From Acridotheres tristis (lineage: Eukaryota > Chordata > Aves > Passeriformes > Sturnidae): DNA of 64,000 bases. Position 1 is the stretch's first letter, and each line of letters opens with the position of its first letter. Below the pieces are notes generated by a model, which did not search any database, was not told the origin of the DNA, and saw nothing but the letters and a program-made list of their open reading frames with translations. The translations under genes and the position numbers were made by a program. Where the stretch lies: the NCBI GenBank assembly GCA_037013685.1, contig CM072886.1, positions 61,682,933 through 61,746,932 on the forward strand, in the 5' to 3' direction. This document shows positions 1 to 12,299 of this stretch, piece after piece.

Positions 1-3000
1 GAGGACAGATGTAAAATTTTTTTCAGTACACATTTATGGCCTTCTAAAGTGGAAAAATACTACCTAAGTATTACTCTGCAGTGTATTAAGCTGCTTGCTT
101 TAGTCCTGAAGAAAACTTAAGATTTCTGTTAGATGAAAACATGCATATGTCCATTTCCTCTAAGATTTTGTCTCAAATTCCTTCTCCTTTGAAGGCTCAT
201 GATTTTGATAGTTATTTTAAATTCATACATATGTTTATGCATTTATTTTATAAAAGTTTGTAGTATATTTTATAACTTTAATGTGGGTTATTTCTTAATT
301 TTGCCTTGTTTCCTGCTTAAGTGGTATTCTGTAATTACCTGATTCACTCTGGTTGTGTGTAAATGAAACTATGAAATTTGTTGTCAATTAGCAATCAATG
401 TGGTATCCATATTTTTAAATGTTATAAATTGCCTATTAAAGCTAATTTTCCAGGGCATCTCTATCTCCGTTCTTAATGTAATGCAGAATATTTTGCAATA
501 ATGCCTAGGTTAACAATGATAGTCTTGCTGTATTGTGCAAAAAAGGCTTCTGTGCAGACCCAGCTGGGTTTCAGGCTTAATTCATTGCTCTATGGTGGGA
601 TCACCACAGCTGCTGTGGGGCCTTTACAAATGCAAAAAAGCTGTCAGTGTTTGTTTCATCAGATGCATAAATGATGAGGCCAAGTTGAGGAATCCATTCC
701 AGCGTGCGCGGTGTGCATGCTGGAGGCATTATTGTTTATAGAATTAGTGTCTTAATGCTTTAAAATACATGGTGCGTGTTTTACCTTAGAGCAAAATATT
801 TTAGGAGTAAGATGGGTTAAGTGTCCTCTGCAATTTAGTCCCCATTTCTAACAGCGTTTGCCCTGACATGTGTAAATGTGCATCTGAATTACTGCACTGT
901 ACCTGCCTTGGTCACAAGTAATTCGGTTCTCCTGTCTTGTGCATCTTTTTTGCTAGTACTTTGATTATCCTAAGGAATCACAATTAAATAACCGCACAGC
1001 TTTAATGCAGATTTTTACCCCCCCCTTAGCTGTCAGCCGCGGGAGCTGTGCTGTCTCCTATGGTCACCAGAAGTCAGAGTACTTCTTTTGGCTGTCAAGG
1101 CTGGAGCGAGGTTCCTTCCAGCCAATTAGCAAGTAACGATGATTGGTTTCAGAGAGGGCTGCTTAAGAATGCAAAGCATGCCTCTGTGCTGGGGCCGAGC
1201 ACACAGTTCCTCTACCAATTCTCCTTTCCTTTGCTTGCGGCTTCAGGAATGTAACATGAAGTAGGGCTTTTACTTACATGACGCCAGACTGGCTTTTGGG
1301 AGGCAAGGGTGACGTGGTTCGGGTCTTAAATTGTTTTTCTGTGGGAGCACTCATGTGATCGTTCAGTCTTTGTTGCAGTCTGTTGGCTGCATGCGTGAGA
1401 TTTCATTAGGGCACGCCACCCTTCCCATATCATGTAACTCCACTGATAATAGGCATTGCAGGAATTTTAACTAACGCACTGTTTAAGCCGTTGTCGCTAT
1501 GATTTTATTAAATGTGCTTGCAGCGTGGAATTTTGCTAATGCTGTACAGTGATCTGTTATGCAAATTGAATGTAAGAATGGGCTAGTGGGGATTTGTTGT
1601 CTGTATGTTGGAGACCTGTCTTGTGCATTTGGAAATGAAATGAGGCAAATAGTGTCAGTGCAGACTGCTGCTGAAATGTTCAGGCAGCCTTTGCTTTCCT
1701 GTTTGGGGGTGCGATATTGTCACCCCAAAGGCCAGGTTTGGTTTGTAGGGAGGGGTGGTGCTGAAAGCACGCTTGCTGCTGGTGCATGCTGGCCATGTAT
1801 GGGTGAGCTGAACAACCTGAGTGTAGGACACCTTAGGCACAGTCATATACAAGTTAGATTATGAGGTTTGTTCTGGCTGGTCGACATGGCGAGTCAAAGC
1901 TGTGTTCTTGCTTAAACTCTTCTGCCATGATGCAGGCACATTCCTCTGCTGGAGCAAATGGTGTTTAGTTCAGTGCAGGGCCAGTGGTATCCATGTTTGT
2001 TGGCTAAATTGTTGGCCTGTGGCTAAAGCAGCACTTCTCCAGGTGTGATGTGTGACAAGGATACTCTTGAGTCCTGCCAGGTGAAGTGGGAAGGCAGGGA
2101 GTTCAGCTTCTTTTCCAGATTTGCTGCTTCACTGAGGCACATGAGTTGCTGTAACCCCAGCAGACGTGAGAGAAAGAGTCGCCTCCTCCCCACGCTTGTT
2201 GCTGCTCTCATGGCCTCTATTATCTCTCGGCTCAGGCTCAAAAGGCGACCAGCCTTCTCATGCTGTTCCAAGGGAGCAGGTTGCTTGCAGCTTTCCCTCT
2301 GTCAGCACTTTGTAGCTAGAAAAGCACCAGCAGCAGAAAGAAATCCCTACCTGGCAGCTGGTCCCTCCCTTCTCCGCACCTCATTTACAGTCGCCGTAAG
2401 CGCTGCCATTTCTTTCCCTTGGAGTCTGTATTTTATTATTTGCAGCTGGCTGAGGGACTGGCAGCGGTACTGGGGGTGCTGAGCTGGGGTGTAGCGGCAG
2501 CAAGCGCTTAGGCAGGACCTGGAGGAGCTATGCTCACAGTGCTGCCTCCATCCCTATGGCCCACAGATCAAGGGAAGAAAGGCGGTGGGCTTTGACTGCA
2601 GCTAGAGGATCCTCAGCATAGTGCGTTCCCTCAACAGTGGTGGAAATGCACTGAATGGTTTTTTAAGGAGGCAGTTTTATGCAAAAGCAAAACTGTCCTT
2701 TGTTTAATGTGTTGGCCCTTAGGCCTTGCTTGGCCTCACGGTGCAGTAGTTTGGCTGTGGAATGTGGACGGAAATACAGTGAACACATCATGGGGCATTT
2801 GTATTTTGGGGGCATGGTGCATTTACGAGCAGCCTTTGGTGATGCCTGCATAGGAAAGGCTGAGCTGGGAAGCTGCTGTTTTTGCTGTGGTGGATGGGCA
2901 GCTACGCTTACCCCCCGCAGTGGAAACATGCTTTTGTGAGAGGCAGAAAATGGTGTTGCAGCACCAGGAGGTTAGGATTGTACCCATGATGTGGCTGCTC

Positions 3001-4272
3001 CCGTGCCCCATCCCTGCACTGAGCAGGGATGCATATTCTGTGCTGTGGGTGACCCTGGTCAGAGGCCAGATTCTGTCCTGAATGCTAAAAGTACTCTGTG
3101 AGGAGATGGGAGTCCTGCATATTTGTCTCCTAAGATCTTCCTCCCATTTTCCTCTGACTCTCTGGTGTTCTATAGGTCATGTGGCAGAAAGAAGGAAATT
3201 ATTATTAAATTCAAAAGTGAGAAGGAGCAGAAAGGGAATGTGACTTTTTTCCCCTTTTCACAGGGCAGTCTTGTTAGCAGCCTGCACTGCTTGTTCCAGG
3301 AGCATCTGCTGTTGTATCCCTGTCCACCACAGCATCCTTGCTTCAGCTGAGTCCCATCTGACCCTTGAGTTCAAGCTTAGAGATAAAGCTGCTTCATGGG
3401 AATATTTTAAAAGTTAAATCAAATTCCGTACAGTATAATTTTTCTTTCCTTTTCTCCACTTTTTTTTTTTAAACAGGCATTGTTGTAGAACCAGGCTTTG
3501 GGAAAACGCAAATTCTGAGCCAAATCGTCTTTGTGGTTTCCTGTTGCCCTATGGGTTGCTGGTAACATGCCAAGTCATGTTGGTAAAGAAAACACTTTAG
3601 TAGTTGCATAAAAACTTGGATACATTTAGCTGTCCTGAAAAATGCAGTAGTAATGTTTTAGGTGTAATAGGCATTTTTATTATTCTTATTAAGTTTGCTA
3701 CCCCTACTCTTATGTGTTAAGCCACTAATGAGGAAGTAATGGAAACTGGGATTCCAGTTTTTTATTTTGACTCGTAAATGCGTTGGCTTTGGAAATAGTC
3801 TTGCAGTGCTAATGGGAATGTTTGCTCTGCCGGTGTCAGGAATGTATTTCATGATAGGAGGCTGTGTTAAGCAATTGTCTCCTTGGTGGTGAATTGGCTC
3901 TTGGTGGAGATTCAGAAGAGCTTATTTTAATTAGGCTTTGTTGGAAAACATGGCTCAATTTACTAACTGAGGTAGGTGCTACTTGGCCATGGATTTTCCA
4001 CAGTGTTAATGCAAAATTCCAGGATACTTGCTTTTTAGTCATGATTCTTTTACACTGTTTGTATGAGAAAAAGACAGTTGCTCAGTAAGAACATCGTATT
4101 TTGTATTGGGAAATGAAAAAGAAAAACCCTCAAGGAGCACATGGTTAAAAGCAATATTTCAGAACGTTCTGCTGGGAAGTTGGATTTCGGATGAGGAATG
4201 TGGAGGTAGTGTGCTGTTAGTAACAAAGCACCAAGGCTTTGGAGGCAGCACATTTGCCTTGGCAAAGCAGTG
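1..4272. other. AT-rich non-coding DNA, no gene seen
   Basis: The first 500 bases are very AT-rich and stop-dense in all frames. An 8-C run lies at 1018-1025 beside a CCGCGG site. Two CCAAT boxes in opposite orientation lie 20 bp apart (1122-1126 and, as ATTGG, 1142-1146). A perfect octamer (ATGCAAAT) lies at 1559-1566. Open frames of up to about 145 codons occur around 2.0-2.5 kb, but they overlap others on both strands and match no family I know. One exon-like segment at 3477-3561 is discussed as a finding. Nothing else stands out. Confidence 0.6.
3009..3031. repeat. 9-bp perfect inverted repeat, 5-nt loop
   Basis: The arms 3009-3017 (CATCCCTGC) and 3023-3031 (GCAGGGATG) are exact reverse complements separated by ACTGA. 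The GC-rich stem would fold stably in RNA or single-stranded DNA. No T tract or neighbouring gene suggests a terminator role, and no function is assigned. Confidence 0.7.
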
Positions 4273-4512
4273 GCGAGCACCAAAAGCCCTGACACGCGCT
4301 CTCTTGAGGAGACACCGCTTCTCTCTGCCTTGATACCCAGCCTGGCTGGCGAGCTGAGCTCTTCCTGTGGCGATTGTAGTGCAGGGGAGAGCTGCTTTCG
4401 AGCTGCTTTAAAGCTGCTTTCGTGCTTCGCTTGGCAGAAGGCATGTTAATATGTGGCCGCCCTGTCTGCTTTTCTTTCAAATAGCTTCGCTGTCGTTCAA
4501 GGCTGAGCGACG
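4273..4512. promoter_or_regulatory. CpG-retaining patch
   Basis: I count 14 CpG dinucleotides in about 240 bp, including the cluster ACACGCGCTC near 4290 and GCGACG near 4506. The DNA around it is strongly CpG-poor. CpG retention in vertebrate DNA usually means low germline methylation, as at a promoter or enhancer, or recent insertion of GC-rich sequence. The patch contains an 11-bp tandem repeat at 4389-4421. No TATA box or clear start region is visible. The regulatory reading is inference only. Confidence 0.25.
4389..4421. repeat. 11-bp tandem repeat, three units
   Basis: Three adjacent 11-bp units share the core AGCTGCTTT: GAGCTGCTTTC (4389-4399), GAGCTGCTTTA (4400-4410) and AAGCTGCTTTC (4411-4421). 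A decayed fourth unit may follow at 4422-4432. Each unit carries AGCTGC, close to an E-box half. The array lies inside the CpG-retaining patch. Confidence 0.8.
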
Positions 4513-5608
4513 TGCAAAACAAACTCTGAAAATATTTCAGATGCTTTAATTAAAAGTGGTGGAAATGGAGAATTAGAGCTGCTTCTGTGTTAGGAATGGC
4601 TTATTCAAACATGCAGCTTAACCAGTTAGACTGCAAGGTGGAAAATGCTAGAGATTGTGTATCTGAATTAAGCAATTTTAATTTGGTCTTTCATCTCTGT
4701 CATTACCGAAGGATATCCTGCAGGCTGGTTTAATGAACTCAATCTAGAGGTGTGTAGAGGCACATCTCTTTGCTTGACAGCAGCAAGATGGCATGCTATG
4801 ACTGGCAGACATATCTTCAGCTTGTGTAATTGTCTGCTCTTGTCATACGATGACAAATGGAGCGATGATCATATTAAACAACAAAAAAGTTCAAAGTAAC
4901 ACGAAGGCTCTGAATAAACTCTTGGAATCAAAGAGATTCTCACATGACAGCATGTCAGCATGGGTATTTTTAGCCTGAATTAATGCAGCTATAGGAAACT
5001 CCCCTCCCCCAGAGAAGTATTACGATGTGAAGTTAAATGTCAGTCAGAATTTTTAGGTTAAATTCTCGGCTTCCTACAGGTGTGGATGCTTGTCTTGTTA
5101 GCTCTCAGTCTGTGTTGCACACACAGGCAAGGAGAAAAGTGTCTCAGGTCAGGAGTTTAAAAAAATAAATAAAGTAGTAACTAGAGTTTGTCTGTAGACT
5201 GACAGAGCTGAATTTTTTTGAATGAACGTCTTCCAAATCCAGATGCTTATAAGGATGAGATCATGCAGAAAAAATTCATCAGGAACTGAGCGTAGTTAGG
5301 AGTTCTGGCAATTATGTTAGAGGCTAAAATAAATTCCCTTATTTCCTTAGTATTTATCCAGTTTTTCATCCCGTCCTTCGTGAAAGCTAATGCACTTCTG
5401 TGCATTATGGTACGAGGTTTTAGGTTTTGCAGAAGAAACTGTCTTCCTGATAAAGTCTGAAGTCAAGTATCATTTTTCCTTTTGTGAGTAAGAGGATTCT
5501 GCAGAAGGGAAGCACCATTCTGAAAAACCAGGAAGTTGATTTAAAACAAAACGCAATATTAGAGCATTAGGAAACAGGACCTAAGGGGACAGAAACTTCT
5601 CTCTGCGG

Positions 5609-5636
5609 CCCCTCCACCCCCCCCCCCAATCTCCCC
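5609..5636 (-). other. C-rich tract, minus-strand G-quadruplex potential
   Basis: On the plus strand the order is C4 (5609-5612), T, CC, A, C11 (5617-5627), AATCT, C4 (5633-5636). Read on the minus strand this gives enough G runs of three or more, with short loops, for a G-quadruplex. The C11 run is also a length-unstable homopolymer and a likely sequencing or assembly trouble spot. Confidence 0.55.
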
Positions 5637-8600
5637 ATTAGAACTGGGACTGACTGTAGTTAACACAGTGGAAAATGAGTGATACAGATTTTCAATTTTA
5701 TTAAATTCCTGGTACTTATAGTTTTTCACTTTGGTTGGTATCTCTGTCATAGTTTTAATTAAGATTTCCTTTTTTCTTTCTTTTTTTTTCCTTCCCCCCT
5801 AATATTTTTTTTTTCTGATAGGGAAAAAACAGTTTTCAGCATTTGAAAAAAACACATGTGGCCAGATTAAAACTTTCTCCTCTGAATGCTTTATTCACAA
5901 ACATCATAGAAAATTTCTTTACTTCTGGATTGCCATTGTGTGATATTCCAGCCCTATAAGCACATTTTAAACACTGTTTTCCAAAAAGGCTTTTTTAGCA
6001 GCTACCCTGGAGCTGGGTTTTGTTGCCAGGGTGGGTGTGAGGAAGTGCAAAGTGCCCAGCCCAGAATTAGGTATCATGTTTTGAATTTGAAAATTTTTAC
6101 TGTGGTGGTCCTATTGTGGTTTAATTGTAATGAGAATAGAGCTTTGCACATGTAGGCCTCAATTCTCAATTTCATCAAGAAAGTAATCTTAGTCAAAAGA
6201 GTGCGTATGTAAAAATAGCCCTATAGAACTCAACAGTTAAACCTTGTGTGGAATATGTCATTTAACGAAATTTCAGTGTGTCAAGTCTATTAACTGCATT
6301 GACAGAGCTAATTTTATTAGCTGTTCTATTCTTAACATCATGTAACTTCCACGTCCTGCAGAAACTACATGTAGCTACTGCTTTGGTACATGTATGAGTA
6401 AGGGCATAGCTGTATCAAGAAAATGTGCAACGTTAGAAAGCTCAGGTATATTCTGTTCCTAGTTTTGGATGCATTTCCTTTTCTATTTTATTAAATTGTG
6501 CCAGTAGAGTATTTTCCCATACAGATGAGACAGAAAGGAGTGGTATTCTTTTTTGACTAGTACTTACTTAAGCATCGAATAAGTGTGCATCTTAGAGTTG
6601 TTACAGGAAAACCAGTTGTATTTGCAGTCTGCAGAGCTGCAGAAAAATAATTTTACTGCATTTTACTGTTTTTGCACTGGTATGTTTAGATATAAGGAGC
6701 CATGGAGAGCTGTCAAACATGGACTCCGCATTGCTGCTAAAGCTTCCTTCTGAGTATAAACATATCTTAAGAAGATGTACTGCATTAACCCTATTCTCCT
6801 TCTAGTAGAGATTAAAATTCAGGAGTAGAGTTGATGTAGCTTAAAAAAGAAATAAAGCAAATTGGGCCTATTTGCTTGTTTTATGGCTTGAAAAATAGGC
6901 AGTAGATTAATCAGAGGTGCGATTCAACATCTGGACTGTTCATGCAAAGACGACAGGGAAGATGGAGATAGATAGACTGTAGAGGGCTTTAAAGTGTGAA
7001 ACAGCAGAGAAAAAGGAATTAGTTGAGAAATGCAAAGATAGAAGTGACCGAGCCAACACAGTAGTTATAAAAATGATTTCTATGAAATATTCTGATGGGA
7101 TTCATCATTGCGGAGTAAAAGAATATTGCAGTAATGGGGAAAGAAAAGAGTGAGAGTCTTTCACAAAGCATTTTGGCACTGAGGAAGATTTGTGTCTCTG
7201 TGACATTTTGCAGGAAGAATTGGCAAGATTTGTCCCTGATATGAGCACTAGTGCCTGCAGAAGGGTGTGAAACACTTGATAGCCATATTGTATTTTGAGT
7301 GACGGTTAGTCAGGCAGCAAGTTGCAGCTTTTTACAAAACTATTCATGCAGTTGTGTGCAGAAAAGGTGGGGGCTGGTTCTGTTATGAGTCTCTCCCAAC
7401 AGTAAGGGCAAGAGAATGTCAACTCTTGAAACATCTGTCTTCATTTTGACTACAAAAAGTAAATGTTTGGAAGTGATACAGGCAGCATTTTTAGGAACAC
7501 AAGAAAATAGCTTGTTTATTGTGGTAAACAGACTCACATCTCAGTGACCATTTCCATGTTGGTTTTAATCTGAGATTCCTTTGTATGCAAGCTGGTGGCT
7601 TACATGTGGTGGATGCGATTGTGGACTGGCTTGCCAGCACGCAGTCAAATGCTTGTTTAGCACCAGGCATCAGCAACTTTTGTAATTGCCATGGGTTAAG
7701 TAAGATGATTACTTAGCATCTTTAGGTTGAGTAGAATAAATCTGGGCTTAGCTGTTCTGGAAAGGATGCATCTTCTCTGATCAGCCTTTCCTTTTCCCTA
7801 TTTCTGTTACTAATAGAGTGTGTGTGAGTGGATCTCACTGATCCCGAAACCATCTGTGTGGACCAGGGTGATGTCAATATTTAGTGGAGAATCCATTCTG
7901 TAGGCAGCTTTGTTTCATCAGAATCTCAGTAGCTGGTATGAAGAGGCAGGATTAGTCCTTGCTGTAGCCCCTACAGTGGAGAGGTTGAGTGCCTGGAGGA
8001 TGTGAGCAGTACAGCCCAAATGCCTCTGCTACCTACATCAGTGTCATTTATAGAATTTTGAACTGTATGCTAAGGAAGAATAAAGTGAATGTAAATGTAT
8101 TATTGCTTCTATTATAACACTTCAGTAGGATAAAAAGAGAGAGAAAAACTTCAATAGCTCTGATGATAGCCTGCCAGAATAAATGTTGGCTCAGAAGCAA
8201 CTGTGGTAATGTAGCTTTTTTCTCAATCCATTTGAGTTAAATGAGAGTGGGGCCAAGCTGAGAAATTAGTTTATAAGTAGTACTGGCTCTGCTGCTTCCA
8301 GGGTGCTCCAGATCTGCCGTTTCCCTGTCCTTTCCATTCCTCCCATGGTCTTAGCAGAGCTGAGTGGGTCAGGTCAGGGCTCAGCAGCAGCAATAGGGTA
8401 TATATATGCTGTGCATGACCCTGAAAGGAATAAGCGGTATCTGACCAGGTATGATTTTGCATTTAAATGTGAAGCTTACTAGTAGCACGATAAAAGAATT
8501 TTAAAAATATATGGTGTGAAGAATGCAGATGGGCATGGGTATCTCATACTCTGGTATCTCGCTCTGGCTTTCATTCTGAGTTCATGGGCATGAGTTCAGC

Positions 8601-9441
8601 TTACATCTGGTCTTACAGCTAAGATACTCTTCTGCTTTTAGGCCTGTATGAATAGAGGAGTTGTTTATAGGCAGCTTCTGAAATACATGGGGAAAGCACC
8701 ACTTTTAGAAATTCTAAATTTGAAACACATATAGATGTGACTTAAAATCCTAGCTATTTAGTCTCTTTTGGGATTGGAGGGAGAGAAATGTCTGTAATAA
8801 AGGGCTGACTTCAGACTGTGGAAAGATATTTTCACTGCTTGTGGCTGTGGTGATGGCTTTACCCTCACTGGGTTTGGAGGTTTGCTGTTGCTTTTCAGTT
8901 CCTTTTAGCTGGTGGCCAAGGAATTCTGGGCTAGTCTTAAAAAATGCTTAATGCCATTTTTCTTACGTCATAGGTATTAAGTAGGGGAGGGTGTAGTTGG
9001 ATGGAGAAACTTTCCTCAAGAGGCTATCAGGTATGAAGGCAAATGTGAGACTGTTTGGTTTGGGGTTAAATATTGTGATTGTCCTAGCAAATACTCTGGT
9101 TGCCTTTATTTATTTGTGCTTAGCAACCAAAAGACGTCTTGGAAATCAACCAGTTACAAGCCCAAGCATCTGATTAGAAACAAACAAAAATTGTAGAAGG
9201 CCTTTTAAGGGTGGACCCATAGATATTGCATTGGGCTTGACCCAGTCCTGGCTAGAAATAAAATGCCAACAGAAATTCCAAAGATTCCTTTGATTTTGCA
9301 TCCATGTTTGAAAATGATGGCTGTGATTTCCTACTGTGTAAGCATAGGAAAGTTGCAAGAACCACAAGTGTTGTACTCCTGCTCCATTGTAGTTCTGGTG
9401 CACCTTTCTGTCTTAATCTCACTCAAACTTCAGTTAATTGG

Positions 9442-9460
9442 CAGGTGAGATCTTCACCTG
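9442..9460. repeat. Inverted pair of CAGGTG/CACCTG E-boxes
   Basis: CAGGTGA (9442-9448) and TCACCTG (9454-9460) form a 7-bp perfect inverted repeat with a 5-bp spacer, GATCT. CACCTG is the E-box read by the ZEB and SNAIL zinc-finger repressors and by some bHLH factors. Binding here is untested inference. A longer version of the same arrangement occurs at 62252-62280. Confidence 0.6.
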
Positions 9461-10732
9461 ATAGAATTGGCAATTGAATTTTAATGGATCTCTGCTGAAT
9501 ACATTCCTCTTCATTGGAGTCTTTGCTTTTAGTTCCCGGTACTAGCTTATATACCCAATGTGGCAACATCATTTTGTGACGGGAAGGAGGAGAAGAATAA
9601 GAATGAAGGGGCACTGAGAGAGGCATGTGCATTAAAAATACCTCTTATATTGTGGGATATTTAAGTTGAAGGATACTAAGTAAATATAGAAAATTAGATC
9701 ATTTACCTTAGCATCATAGAATGTTGCTGTTTAAGATTTTGTTGTAGCAGAGAGGATTTGTTGGGGCTGTGCTATTGTGGTATTGTTTAATTTTCATATG
9801 CTCCTTCCTAATAAAATGTGTCAGTACCATTGTATGTTGGTTTGGTTTCCTGCCTCTCTCTTTCTCTCTACAGTGTTCTAGTTGGAGACAGGATTACAGT
9901 CTTGGGAACCTCTGTTTTGCACATGTCTGTGCACTGCTCACGAAGAAGCAATCACTGTAACTCATAAATATGTGCACTCATCCTCCGAAGACATATAAAA
10001 CATATTTGAGCTATAAGGCTATACAAACACGGAGCAATGCTGATGACGACATGCAAACCACAAGGGGGAAGCTTGACTGGCTCGATCTTTTTAGAACCTG
10101 GAAATGTTTGCATAGCCTTGTTGCTCGGCTGCGTTTCTTCCTTCATAGATAGATTGGTAGGTGGGTATCAAAGACTTGAGTGAAAGGCTTTCTTCAGCTG
10201 TGTGATATGTTAAATCCTATCCTGTTGCCCAGCTTTTTAGCCTAAAGTCTGGTTTTCTAGTTTCCTTCCCTTTGCTTCTTACAGCTGCAGATAATCCCCA
10301 AATGTAGTGATCCGAGGACCAGAACTCTGTGATTCTTGGTCTGCAGCAATTCTTCTGTTGGGCATTGTGTCAGAGGAGCTGTGTAGCCTGGAAGAGATGC
10401 CTCTGTAATATGTGGTGCAGGTCACATGCAACTTTATAATCGGTGCGTTCCTGCACCAGAAGCAGTTTTAGGGAATGCTGGATCGTGTGTGGAGTGAAGC
10501 TGGACATGATTATGGCCAGAAAATTGTGCCATAAGGAAGACACTGAATGAGTTGCTTTAAAAAAAAAATTAAAATTTATTTTCTTTCCTTTTATGTAATT
10601 TACTTTCTCAGATTCGCTTTTAGGACAGAAGAGGAGAAAAGTTGTTCTAGTGTCTTTTATACTTTTTCTTTCTATTTTGCTTGTTAAAACAATTCAGCAA
10701 TACTTTAACTGCAAACAGAATTTTTTTTCCCA

Positions 10733-10751
10733 TTTCTTTCTTTCTTTCTCT
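10733..10751. repeat. Short (TTTC)n microsatellite
   Basis: About four TTTC units sit in a wider pyrimidine-rich stretch that continues as CTCTCCCTACCCTCTCCC. There is no coding potential. Confidence 0.7.
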
Positions 10752-12281
10752 CCCTACCCTCTCCCATAACTGCAGTAGAAATTTTACTTTGAAAGTGTTA
10801 GTTTCCCTACCTGGTGATTGTGGTCTTCTGGTGGTGATGGAAAAATTGGTTTTTCATAGCTGTGACTTCACACAGGTCCAATACAGCAGGAAATACCACT
10901 TCAAATTTTATAAATTATAGACTGTGCATCTTGAGGCTGAGGGGTGTGGTAGGGCCAAGGACTAGCCTGTTTTTCTGGAAAAAATATGAGTCGTTGAGGC
11001 AGAATGTGATTTGACTGTGTTGTTTGTACAACCTGTCAGAAATGACATATATGTAGGTGCTAGTATGTTACCAATTAATGTATGATTAAATAGAGGATTT
11101 GAGAGCATATGTTCTATTATGTGTGATTTCCTGTGGTAAGGATGCCAAAATTCATGTTGCTTACAACAGCCAGATGGAGTTAAGGTTGGTCCTGACTGTG
11201 TCTAAGGTATAAGCCTCTGTCTCAGAAAAATAACAACTGTGGATATTTCCAAACAGCTACTGGTGCCTGGCTCTGCAATGGGTAGAAAAAGAGGCTTTAA
11301 AAATATTTCCACCATGTGCTGTACAATGAGGTGTGACAAGTGTCATGGGCTGGCAAAAATTGTTTACTTTGGTTTTGTGACATGTAAAGGCAGCATGATT
11401 TTGTTTTCTGTGACTTTGGAACAGCATTTGATCTGTTTGTCCTTTCCGAGTCTTGCAGGAAAGTGTGACTGCGCCTTTAATTTCCCTTGAGTGACTGCCA
11501 GAAATTACTTGTGTAGCACTCCAGCACTGGAGCTGCCCCTCTAACCCACTTCCTTGCTCTGCCAGGCTGTAGCAAGTGTTGTCTGTCTTGGCTTTCCAAA
11601 GAAGATGCAGTGACACCGATACCTGAACTACAGTTAACTTTACCTCTTCTCTCAGTGACCACAAGGCTTCTTGGGTGATGGGCTGCACCTAACTGGCCTG
11701 GGCTGTCAGCTGTGGTGTTTCTCTTATAATGACATTTCGTGGAGTATTTATTATGTTCTGTCTCACCTTGTATTTATGAATGGGGAGGAAGCATTGCTTA
11801 CATGTTTCACTTGACGGACCTGTTCAATGTCTTAAAGTTGATTGCAGATTCCTTTGGAAGTGGTTTTGCTTTCGACCATGTGCATCATGAGCTGGTATAG
11901 GGTATAGACAGCTTATTAATTTTTTAATTAATCTCCCTTTTCATTTCTCTAAGTGTTGAAAGGGAGAGCAGAGACAAAATAGCACAAAAAATTACCAGAA
12001 CTAGTCAACTGGAGTTGTGAAAAAAGTTACATTGACATTTGCTGTGTGCATTTAACTGTTTTGGTTGGCTTTCTGTGGATGAAATTGAGCGTTATTTGGG
12101 GTGTTTCTTTCTGTGAGACCTGTACCTTAACAAAACTTTTCCTATTGGCACCCAGCACTGGTGAGTACCTGCTCCTTGCTGACAGGACACTGGGTTCCAT
12201 CTCTGCCAGGCTTGTACCTAAAGATCTCAGAGCGTGACAGTTCATGTATGTTGCATTTGTAAAATCAGGTTTTGCTAACAC

Positions 12282-12299
12282 CTTCGATTACTTCGATTT
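12282..12299. repeat. 9-bp tandem duplication with CpG
   Basis: CTTCGATTA (12282-12290) is followed directly by CTTCGATTT (12291-12299), so 8 of 9 bases match. Both copies keep a CpG in otherwise CpG-poor DNA. Too short to name an origin. Confidence 0.55.

Noticed and set aside
2045..2482. 145-codon plus-strand open frame
   Set aside because: Overlapped by a minus-strand frame, no domain, and arginine-, serine- and cysteine-rich composition typical of random GC-richer DNA.
5767..5830. Pyrimidine tract and CTGATAG as a splice acceptor
   Set aside because: The acceptor looks strong, but I found no reasonable donor downstream and the following sequence is stop-dense.
9710..9760. ATCATAGAATGTTG as a reverse CR1 end
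   Set aside because: Only one terminal unit matches; the GGAAGGGACC-like block expected next is absent.
10053..10070. CCACAAGGGGGAAGC as a CTCF site
   Set aside because: It matches the 5' half of the CTCF core but lacks the GGC part of the consensus.
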